A DNA stretch of 64,000 nucleotides, from NCBI GenBank assembly GCA_025331565.1, contig JAFREQ010000008.1, forward strand, positions 62,001 through 126,000. The letters run 5' to 3'. The translations under genes and the position numbers were made by a program. This document shows, one piece after another, positions 13,801 to 25,600 of this stretch. The DNA is from Holacanthus passer (Eukaryota; Chordata; Actinopteri; Pomacanthidae). Below the pieces are notes generated by a model that did not search any database, was not told the origin of the DNA, and saw only the letters and a program-made list of their open reading frames with translations. The first letter of the stretch is position 1. Each line of letters opens with the position of its first letter.

Positions 13801-16800
13801 TGTTGGCATCGCCCAAACACAGACACAGAAACATATTGACACACCCAGAAATGCTCACATTTCCTTTCACAGACAAAAGCATACTGTATGCACGTGACAC
13901 ACACACCAACACACAGCTTGCCGGGTCAATCCATTTTTAGATGGTGCAGGTCAGTGTCAGGGTGTGAACAAAATGAGTTCAACTGGAAGAAAATAAATGT
14001 CAGATTTGGCAATGAGAATGTCAAAATGCCAGAGTGCAAATCATGCTTGAATGGTTGTCTTGTATTTCTTATTCCCCTGTTTTATCTGTGTGCAAACCGA
14101 AAAAAGGCTGTTTGAAACACAAAACTAAAAGAAAAGAAAAGAACACAAACTAACTTAAGACTGAAGAAAAGCTTCCCTCGGCTTTGTTTTGTGGATTATG
14201 AGAAAGTTGGGAAGTGTGGCCACACTAACTAAATTTCATGTATGCTTCGTTACCCAGTTTTCAAAAAACCAAACATAACCAAAACATCCAGAATATATTT
14301 AGAAAAAGAAAGAAAACTTGTTCACTTAAAAAAAAAAAAATAAAATAATTCACTGCTGACTCATCAGTGCTGTTTTGAAAATTAAATAAATGGCAGTTTT
14401 GATGCAAGGAGAAACAAAAAAACAAGAAAGAAAGAAAGGCACTGGAGAAGTAAAAATCAACTGGTTAACACAGTAATATTGCACCAACCTTCGGGCCTTG
14501 GTCGACACGAGCAACAGTATTAAGGGACACAATGCAAGGGGCGTTTCTTGCATTCAAGAGAAGCAGAGTCCAAATGTTGGAAGGTGATGCTAATGCAAGC
14601 TGCAGAGTTATATGTTCAGTTCAATGCAAACACTGCGAAAAAAAAACCCAAAAACCTGGTGCTGTTGGTATGAACATACAGAAGTAATAGTCATCATGTA
14701 CATGTGCTAACTAGTAATCTTCATATACAACTAATTTGCAGTGACTATTTATTTTTGGAAGATATAAAAAAAAAAGGCCTCACGCCCTGAATTTACTGTT
14801 GCTACGACTATCAATCCTTCTCTTCTCACATGGCACAGATGCAGTTTCCAATGATAACACTGTCAGACTTGTCACTCAAAATTCTTGAAACCATGGCTCT
14901 CACTAAAATGACAACAGTCCCTGACAGCTGTAGTTGAAAATGCTGTCTCTGTTTTCAGCTGACTCATTTTAAAATAAGAGTCACACAAAACATCTTAAGC
15001 TCTGGGTCTTATTTGCTTTTATTATATGTTTTTTATTGTAAAGCACTTTTGAACACTCTTTTTGAAATGTGCCATATTAGTTAGTCACTTACACTTGTGC
15101 TGCTGTGTTAAAAAAGACACCACCCTCCAAACTCTTAGGATTCCTGGTCTGCTTTTGCACAGCACAAAAATATTCCGCAATCATTGTTCGGGAAACGGGT
15201 TTAGTAAAAAATCAATTTTGAAACATTTATATTCAACTTATCTGCAAACCGTTCACCATCAGCTGCCATACAGTGTCCGCTCCTGGCAACTAAAGCACGA
15301 TTGAGTTTTTCATGCTGCTAACTTGCATTAGCATACGCTTGCCTTGTGTTAATTATGTATCAGGCCTTAGTCCACTTACCCCAGGGTGAGAGGACAACAT
15401 GCACTTGTTGGGAGGGAGGGGATGTTAAAGAGGTTTAGGGATGGGGGACAAGCACACACCTTCAGTGTGGGACACAGGCAAAGAGATCTCCATGCAAGCA
15501 GCGGACTGGGCCTTGCGGAAGGGTGGTCGGCCAGGTCCTCTGCGGGCAAGCCGTGGCCCCTCGGGACCCATCGGGACGCGAGGCTTCCCCGCCGAGCACG
15601 GCTGGGAGGTGGGGCTAGTGCAATGTCCATTGACATGATCTGTAACAACGGCAAAGCATTAGCAAACAACACAAAGAGGGAAACAAAACTTTCAAACATA
15701 TTCTAATCCACTGCTGCAATGTCCATCTTCATAAGGTCATTTAGTCTAATGATGAGCAGCGAAATGTTGTTGAATCAAGAAATCTTCAAATGAGGGAGAG
15801 AATTTTACTTATTTAAAATATAGTTTTATCGGTTTCAAGGAAATAGCTGCAGTTTTCTCACCCTATTTGGAGATTTTGCTATTTGCTCAAAAAACTTCAG
15901 TATTTTACTACATGACCTATGAAGATGGATATTTTTGCAGTGATAGAGGAGCAAGCCGATGTTGAAAATCTCATTGTCAAAAAGAAAGATGGCAGTAAGG
16001 GAGAGTGAGAGTGACTGACAAGGAGAGTGGTTTGTAGTAAGTATGAACAGGGAAGAGAAAGAGATGCTGGGGCAGCAGAGAGAGAGGAAAAGTTTCATCC
16101 GGTGTGTGCCAGGAAATAAGATATGAAAATCAAAAGAAAACAAAAACAGGCTTGTTTCATCTCCACTTTGTTTCTCTTTTCCTTTTTGAATTGTTAGAAA
16201 ACCTTGTTTTCAGCGAAAATGGTTTAGTTCCTTTTATGAGCAGAAGCTTGGTCTCATCACTGACTATGGAAAAAAGCTATAAGTGAGGATCAAAGAAAGG
16301 GGAAAAATAACATAAAAATTCTAATATCTTCTTTTAAATTGTCTTGCAAATGCGTGCTCCAGTTAAGATGAGTGGGCCACACAATCAGCTGCAGATGGTG
16401 CTGACAGGAAGCGCTTCTTACTTTCTGGAATCGTAGCCTTACACGGCCTCCCCTCAGGGACGGAGTTTGTAGGAAGCTTTGTCCTTACTTAATGTACGGT
16501 GCTTGTGTGTGTGGGCAAAATAATTTGTTTAGAGCCAAACCTTATTAACGAGACAAAAAAAAAGCAAAGCAGGATTGCGTGGATTGGCTGCACTTTGCGG
16601 TTCTGTGTTGCCCGCAGTTTAGTTGGCACGACTGAAACGCTGTCAACAGAGCTGTAATTAACAGCTTCATGATACCTACGCCCGAGTGCTCTCACTCTCA
16701 CTTCTCTTGAGAGACGAGGAAATAAAACAGTGCCCTTTTCTTTAACGGCATGTCTGTGAGAGTAAAACCAAAGCAGAGACGGTTTGGGGTTGACAGCAAT

Positions 16801-17272
16801 GTCTGATCAAAGGTAGTTTGTTGTTGCTCTTACTCTCAGAATCCCTCCTATGTAGAGACTCATGAAGCATGAGGATAATTAGCATTGTGCTAATTAGTAA
16901 AAACACAATGTTCCCTTGTTGCTGTCCTCTTATATTTGGAGCTGATCACTTGTCTGTCATGTCAAATCTAATTCTCTTCTTCAGCCAGTTGATGCAAACA
17001 TGATTCAATTTTAAAGTGAAGATGAAAAACTCTGGGGTGCCACCCAGTGCGCGTGCAACATTTGCCCAGTTTCACAGCAGGACGGACCGAGGCAATGCAG
17101 CGTTTGAAAACCGCAGGTGATATTGGGTCAACCAATACCAGAGTCACATGATGACGCTGCTGTCTTAATGTTTAATTACTGTGAATTTCAAACAGAGGTG
17201 TGGAAAATTAGTCATTTGCCCCGAAATGTTCTGCAGGAAACTGGTTCACAGCAGAAAGAATGGCACTGTGCC

Positions 17273-17329
<57 letters not shown>

Positions 17330-19609
17330 CTCCAATGCATGGAGTACTGCATTTATCCATCAAGCACACACAGAAACACACACACACAAACAGACTGATA
17401 TGCTCTGTTCGGCCAAAATATTTCGTTGTCATGACCCACAGCTGTTAAGAGGTTCACATTGTAGCTATCAACCAGAAAAGATCAATTAGTAAGTATTTTC
17501 CCACCTTTACTGATGACATGCATCATATTGACACTTCAGGCGCCTCACAGGAAATTTAATGAGCCCAAAATGTTCTCTTTTTGATGTGATGAGGCAACCG
17601 AGTTTAAGGGTTATCTTTTTGAAGTTTAATCTCCAAATCTGGATGTCACTCTCACTATTGCTTCAATTATATAAAACACAGGGTCGACAAAATAAAAGCA
17701 TTTTTTTTATATACCTGTTGGAAGAAAGGTTATTAGATGAGTCACAGGAATAAGGAGGCACAGGCACATTTTGTGTTAAAGAAGCAGAAGTTGTGACACT
17801 GCAGAAGCAGAGCAAAGGGAAACCTGAGAGTGTGATGTGTATGTACAGCAGTTAGAGATGTATGGAGGGGGGTGGACGCTCAGTGTCCGCAATACAGATG
17901 ATCAGGTCAAAATGGAGGAAAGACTGTTTCAGAGAGAAATGATCCAGTTAGGATGAGAGAGGTAGCGAGTGATCCAATCACTGTAGAGCAAGGCTGTCAA
18001 TGGAGGAAAGGTTGCGTAAAATCAGAAGATGGTCCAATCATGATAAAGTGATAGAAAACCTCAAATTTAAATATGGGCATGAGTTACAAATCACCTTTAT
18101 AAACACTTGCAAAATGTAGAAGAAACCAATACAGAAGATCAAATCAAAATACATTAAGGGGCAAAATGGACAAACACTTCAGCCGGACAGTCTCATGGGC
18201 TGGTTGGACAGGAGTAGAGAGTGACAAGGAAACTGAAAGAAGAAAGTCTGAGTGAGAATAAAAAAAAAAACTACTAAAGCAACATAAAAGCCCAGAAAAC
18301 ATGACAAAAGCAGGAACTAAATGACTCAAAGGAAATCAAGTGAAAACTGCTGGCTTTCGCCTACCGTACCAAGATCAGTCTTAAGATCTGTTGGCAGACT
18401 TAACTTTCTGCCGGGTCCCTTTACTGAAACAAAAGAATAGGAAACAAAGCACCAGTTAATCCCTTCAAATAAAAATAAATAATAATAATAATAATAATAA
18501 AAATAAAATAAAGTAATCTAAGTCAAACAATGACAAACAAAAGTGCAAAAAAAGACCTCAAACAAAATGAAAAAACCAGAACATGCAAACTGGTGCAGTT
18601 GCACATGGCAGGCATATTTCAAAATGCATGCTCCATTGTTGTCCCAGGCCAGTGTTCCCAGCTATCTCTACAGGATCAATAACATCTATAACTAAATACT
18701 ACCTATAAGTAATAATACCTAAAAACTTAGCCAAGTTATCCAGGTACTGGACAAAGTATTTACTACAACTAATATTTATTGTCGGGATGCAACAAGGTAA
18801 GAAGAATATTGAATTTACTCTGGATGTCAAACTCTCTAAAATCTGATCTTTACCATATCAGTTGCATAAAATCTTTGTTCTGCTTTAATGTCCCAGTAAA
18901 ATCTGATTTTCTACGGCCTGGGATGTCTGACATGGAAGCACATAAAAACAGGGTGACACCACAGGGTGCCAATACAAAAAATCACAGTCAGACACTGGTG
19001 GCAACAAATAACTTGTTAAAACATTTTGCAAGCATTTTGCAGTAAGTAGAGAACTGCAAAGGTCAAACGTGAGATGTTATGAGTCAGTTTTCCCCCTCAG
19101 AAAGAAGGCAATATTTCATTGTTTCTTTGAGTTGAATGATTAACTGGACATGTGGGAGACACAGGATGGTGCTTCAATGACACTTGATAAATTTCATGAC
19201 CACGAGGAAACAGCATGACCATGAATTTCCGTTATTTTGTGATTCTGATACTTCAGATTTTTGGAAAATTCAGCAAAGGGAAAAAAAAAATGTTGACTCA
19301 GGTTTCAATCCTTCTGCCACAGAGTAGAATAAAAGGAGAGTACAGCAGAGGACGTGGGGCCGACTGGAGGAAATGGTACTGTTTTTTAATCTACTGTAAT
19401 ACAGTTTATTCCATTTATACATTTCCTGTGAAGGACCATGTAGACGGTTTAGTATCAAAGGTCATTTTGAGGAAAAATATATTTCCTGTATTGCAGAGTA
19501 AATTAGGGTGTTATGGTGCTCTAATTGAATTTCTGAATCAATGAATTTCTGTGTCCATTTTTTCCAGGAACAATTAAAGCCTTTCAGATTAGAGTTGCAA
19601 ATGAGATAA

Positions 19610-19645
<36 letters not shown>

Positions 19646-22600
19646 CAAAATAAACCATAGTGACCAGATGCTGCTGCAACCATATAAAATGAGCAGTGTT
19701 CGGGACACAGTGTTCCCATAATGAGCCTGTTACATACTCATGTCCCTCCGTTTAATAGCTCAGAGGCGGCATTAACACTTGGTAAAATGTATTTTGATTT
19801 AAATAAACAGGTGGGATTGGGCCGAGATCCTGAGGGTTGTTTATTGTGAACAATAACCAACCAGACACTGCATGTATTACCATTCATTACCGTGTTGTTC
19901 TGCAGGTACTGTCCCACTTTTTATGACACCTTCAGTGAACCTACACAGGTTAAGCAACATCACAGTTTTGTGCCTAATATTAATTGTTTTAAGTCTGTGT
20001 TCTTTAATAATATTATTCTGCACTGTGCTTTATTTTCATGGCTGGAGTAGCTTTTAGTCCAAGCTTGTATCTTTAAGCGACAATATTTAAAAGCTAGTAC
20101 AACAGTTTGTTAGACTAGACCCGTTTATGACCTCAGCAGTCAGTACGTTAATCTATGATTTGGTCACAGAGTGTTCCCTCAGAAATCTGGGAGAAAATTA
20201 AAATGTTCCTTTTTTTTTTTTTTTTTTTTTTTTACCGGTTATTGCATCTTGAGAAGTTGTTATCTCACAGACGTCTACTGTGCCTGAAATGATAAAACGT
20301 TTGTGAAACGATTTAAATCCACCGTTTTCACAGACTGTGCTGCTTCGCTCTTCTGCTCTTCTATATATTGGATTTAAATGTTGGTTTCCCCTTGAGCAAA
20401 CATTTTACCATTCAGGGCCAGACAATAGATGCCTTTGAGATCCTGAAAATACATTAAAAGATGTTAGATTAAGAGGTAAACAAGAATCTACATCCATGCT
20501 AGGAGCTCTGTCAGGTGGAGCTTTGAAACTACATTTTAACATCAGCATATTAACATGCTCTTCACAATGTCAATGCAAATATGCTGATGTTTAGCAGGTA
20601 TAATGTTTTAGCATCTTAGTTTAGCACTAAACACAAAGTACAACTGAGGGTGATGGGGATGATTAGTTTGGCTGTAAACCAAAGTTAGGAGTAGTTAATC
20701 TTTGGATCTGATGATGGTGCTGGATGAAAGGTTAAGGGCAATCCATCCAAAAGCTGGTGAGATATTTCAGTTTGGATGAACCGAATCAAATTGAACCAAC
20801 TGACAGTCACATCACTAGCATGGTAAAAAATAGTATTCTGATTTTTTCCAGAGATTGTGTAGGGAACTTTATGTGACCAAAACTGAGTGCTGAAGTCACA
20901 ATGTTGGGCCTAATGTTGAACTTGATCAGGCCACAACACTGATAAACGTACAAAGCAAGCTGAAGTCATATTTCTCAGCTGGCCACCGAGTGGGCACCAT
21001 GCAGTCAGTTAGAGACGAGACAGAGATGAATGTTAGCCGAGATGACAACAAGATGAGATTGTGGGTTCATTGACACAGTCAGACAGACACACACAGACAC
21101 TTCAGCGCTGGTAAAATAGCATGTTGCGTTTTAGTGACAAAGACATGTGGTTCCAGCGGAGGCACGATGATTAACGCCACAGAGAATGAAGCACTGGAGG
21201 CACTGACGAGTGAGGAGGAGAAGTACCCGGCCAGGATACGACCCCTTCCTCTTCCCAAGCCTGCCTGCTTTTGCGGCGTTGCCGAATGATGGAGGATCCG
21301 AGTTCAAAGCCCAGATCTGGCACATACAACAAACATCACAGCGTCCGCCCCGTCTGCAGCTGGGGCGGAGAGATAATGCAACACCGGCAGTCGTCCGCAC
21401 AAAAGCGTGGAACACATTGATAAAGCAGCGACACACAGTCCTGGAAACACAGTCCCTGTCAGCTTGTTTACACTGCAAGCAACAAGGGTGATGGGTCATT
21501 CTGCTGTGACCGATCGTGGAGCGAGAGGGTTCGAATGCATTTGTACACTTTGATGACTAAAAATGAGTTATGTTTAATTGCATTTTAAAATATGTATATG
21601 TGTGATTTTCCTTGGTCTCTATGCAGTGCAGTCCTTGTCGCTGCTAATGATCAGTGGGAGTCGCCAGTGAGGTGAACAAAAACAAGAACCCTCTTCCTAC
21701 CTGTCACCTGTGCATCTCGTGTATTGTTTTTTTTATTTTTATGATTTCATATCACGTTGGTTGCCAGTGCTATCTGGTTTCAAATCTCATATCTAAATGA
21801 ATCATATCTGATGATGGATGCATCCTCAACCTATTTTCCTTAGATGTTTACCCTTTCAAATTAAAGTTGAAGTGAAACAGCTTTTAATCAACTTCTGATC
21901 GATTCTTCTGTTCTTCATTAAACTTGGGGAAACAAGGAGGCTAAAAAAAAATCTGCTTTGCTCTTGGCGTTCATTGACTGATAAAAAAAATTCTACCAGC
22001 TTCTTCAAGGCAAATGCATTTAAGTTAATTCATTAACCAACCATTTTTTGTAGCTGTGTAAGTTATGACTGTGCCAGTGGTGTTTTGCTGATGGTGTTGC
22101 TCACAGTGTGGAAGCGGAGTTAGCATGCAAGGTGCAACATCGAACCAACCACCTGTCCAAAGACAACCCCACTATCCCATCTCCCTCCCTTGCTGCATTA
22201 TTGCCATACAGTAAAAAAAAAAAAAAAAAAAAAAATAAAACACAAGCAGATGTCCATGAAGAGGCTGAGATCCGCGAGACTTCCCTCCTCTTACCATTGT
22301 CCAGTAAGTAAAAGACTGGACTGCAGTGGCTGGCTCTCAGACTGGCCACAGGCTCTGGCAGGACGCGCGGGTCATTGTGAAGGGAGGTTGGGTAATGAAC
22401 TGGAATAGGAGATCCGACAGAACAGACACAGACTTTTCAGGGCAACAGGGGAGAGACAAACACAATGGGTGAACTGGGGAGAAGAGAGACTTGCAGGTAA
22501 CAGGGAGGAAAACAGTTGAGAGGTTATGATCACAGAAGGGTTAGTAAGAAGGTTACTTTTCCACCAGCAGTGTGATTTTTAAGGATTACTATCACAAACA

Positions 22601-25600
22601 ACAACAGCACTACTAGTACAACTACTACTACTACACCACTACTTCTAATAACACCACAACTACTAGTCAAGTGCTTCTCATCTCTAGATCAGGCATCATT
22701 CTCTTTTTTATTTTACCTATTTCTAGTGTCAGCTCAGTCAGTCCTCCAGCCACATTACACATGTCACTGTGACCTGAAGCGTCTTCTAATGCTTCAAGGC
22801 ATTTTCTTACTATTTTACTTCCAAGTATCACCACTTTTAAGTAAATACATGTGTTTCAAAAAGACAACAGATAATGTACCCATAATTTCCTCTGTCAGGT
22901 GTCTGATGCTTGAAATAGACAAATGTTGGACATCATAATAGACACTCGATGGAGAGCCACCTTTGGCAAACCCTGCAGCAGAGAGCCGATATTCTTTCCT
23001 TTTCCTTCCTGTTTGCTGTCCGACACCTGAGGCTGCGGCTGACAAGCTTCTGACTGTAGAGACTTGACTGATTGGAAAGTGGGAACGCTGACAGAGGGCC
23101 TGCACTGCTGACAGGCTGTCGGCGTGACATGACCAGTGGAGACTTTATTTAGAGCTGTTGCCACCTGGACTGCAGCAACTCTAAAACTAAGTAAACATTA
23201 TGTTTGTAAGGTCATTCAGATGAGAAGAAGAGCTTCAACACCGGCACCAGACCCAAATATACGAATCAAATAGCAACATGAAAGAAAGACTCATCTTGAG
23301 CTATTGATCACGCGATCAGCACTAATCACGCTAGCAGCAGGTTTTACAGAGAAATGTTAACACTGTCTATTACTACTCTATTACTGAACACAATGCTGCA
23401 TTTAAACACCAGCACATTGTCAGAGGCTTTATTTTTGTCTATGCTTTTATGCAAAGAAAAACTGGTTGATTTTGACTCTTTACTCTACACAGCTTAAGTT
23501 TACACAATGCAAATCATCAAGGGTGTTAGAGATGATGGGATCTTCATGGTGACACATCACAGAGTTCATGCAGTTTCTTTCTAACAACCACCTGATCCCG
23601 CCAATCCTCTCTCACTGCCCTTAAAACACTGGGCTGACACATCCTCGTGCGTCATCGACCTGTCCAACTGGTCTGAGAAAAGTAGCACCCAAATCACCCA
23701 GAGCTTAAACTGATTTATGAGTACAGATACAGTATAATTGCATTACAGATATGGTCGTTGTAGAAAGTGTACCAGCAGGGTTATTTGAAAAACTGTTGGT
23801 AGGTTTTTTTTAAGTTTTATCAAACCACCTTGAGCTGCACCGAGCTGAGCAGGTGGCATCAGTTCAGCCAGTTCCAGCTACCACCTCCTCCCTCTCTCCT
23901 GTGAAGTGCTCACTGCTAAATATAGCCCGCCGGGTCCGGCACCGATCACTGATATCTCAGCTTGTTAGTCCATCTCACGAATGGGTCTGGTCAAGTAAGC
24001 CTTGCTACAGCCGCACGTGGCATAAAGCTCCCTGAGGAAATGTAAAGCACAACCCTGAACCAAAACAACAGACCTCAAGACATAAAAAAGAAGACAATGG
24101 GAAGGATGTGGAAGGAGACAGTTTTCAGACAGGAGAAGGGCCAATTACGGGGGCCTAATGACAAAAGGGAGATGGGAAAAAAGGTCAGGAAAAAGAGAGG
24201 GGAAGATGTGTAAAGGAGAGGTGAGAGAGACGCCTGCAGTTATTGACACACAGGGCGAATGAGGACGATGGCTGGCTTCCTTAATAAGCTGTCCACAGTC
24301 TGTAGATGGCCTCGAACAGACACAGCACACCTGGTGTGCCAGGTACGACCAGACAGCCTCTGAGGGTCGCAGAGAAGGGGGACGTTGATATTCAGCAGGA
24401 GAAAACGAACCATGACCTCGTCGCCTATCAAGCAGAGCCCAGCTGTGCTTCCTCGTTTGTCTCCAGCCAGAAATAGTCAAAATGTACATTTCTGGCATTA
24501 ATATCTTTAAGCTGACATAAAAGTTTAGTCACACTGCTATTAACCATTGTTAACATTTCCATCTTGATTGCAGATTGTGAAACTCTGCTCAATATAAGAG
24601 CCCCCCCCCCCCTTCTTTGGGTAAATGTTAAAGTGAATCAGACACTTGATCACACTGTTTCATGCTGTGTCTGTCCCTGTGCTTTTCATCCATCTCCCCC
24701 TAATTCTTCCTTTCTTCCATCTCTCTAATTAGCAAATGACAGGCCTGTAATGGGACAGAATGACCATGACCTAGTCCACATCACAATGCTGAGAGACTGT
24801 CTGCCAAGACAGCGAAGAACATCCTGTCCTGGTTTTGTTATTCTGTTCTTATGCTCTCCTTAAGAGGCTCAAAGGCAAGGCTGAAGTTCTTACAGAAAGG
24901 ACAGCTTTTTATAAAGACAAGCTCAAGGGTTGTGCAGTTCTTTATCCTGGACAATGCAGACAGATGTAACCATGGAAGTGCAGTTGCTGGATAAATATCA
25001 AACATCAAACAACTCAATTTGGAGTCAATTAGTACTGAAATTGTATGTAAAAGCTGCTCAATTATAGAGTAATATAGTATAATATTTGGAGCTCTAACAA
25101 GGACTTTCAACATGGACAAGTCTCTAGCGGAAACATCTAGTTAAGTCAGTTCCAGTTTATTTGTATAGCCTGTAATCACTGCCAGTAGAAACTGTCTCAG
25201 AGACATTCAGGTGTCACTGAATAAAACATGGGCACCCTATTTATGAGTGCAAGAAACCTCAAAAAAGGAGGAGGAAGTGAGAGAACAAAATATCTCTGCT
25301 TTGCCATTTAATTTGCCTTTTTATTTGGCTCGATGTTGAAAATGAAGCTTTCTGCCATTATGGTTTAAAAAACACTGCTCACTTGCTCGAAGCACCGTCC
25401 TCCGTCACGAAGCAGAGGAGTGTTTCCAAAGCCAAAAATCTCAGGACCTGACGGAGAAATCTCTGACTTACTGAGTCACTGTTGAGTCACGATATTCAGC
25501 CTCCTGTGGATGTGGTGCATTGGTCTTTCTATGCTACTTGGCAATGAGATGCTTACTTATGTGCTTTACCTGCAAAGAAGCATCAGTTGGAGGATTTTCA

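Larger units (their letters stand above)
8105..15459 (-). other. stxbp5l: intron 19, about 7.4 kb, with candidate cassette
   Basis: Long intron between exons 19 and 20. It holds the candidate 102-base cassette (9215-9316), CA-rich patches near 8516-8640, a GT tract at 10625-10647, a more GC-rich patch at 10020-10260 with no recognised coding sense, a repeat module near 12885-12955 also seen at 32205-32285, A runs near 14328-14340, and a LINE-type 3' tail near 15010-15081. Nothing else was recognised. Confidence 0.8.

Noticed and set aside
21131..21499. 122-codon minus-strand frame as a possible linker exon
   Set aside because: No acceptor/donor pair giving phase 1 at both ends was convincing, and the peptide is Cys/Arg-rich without family similarity.
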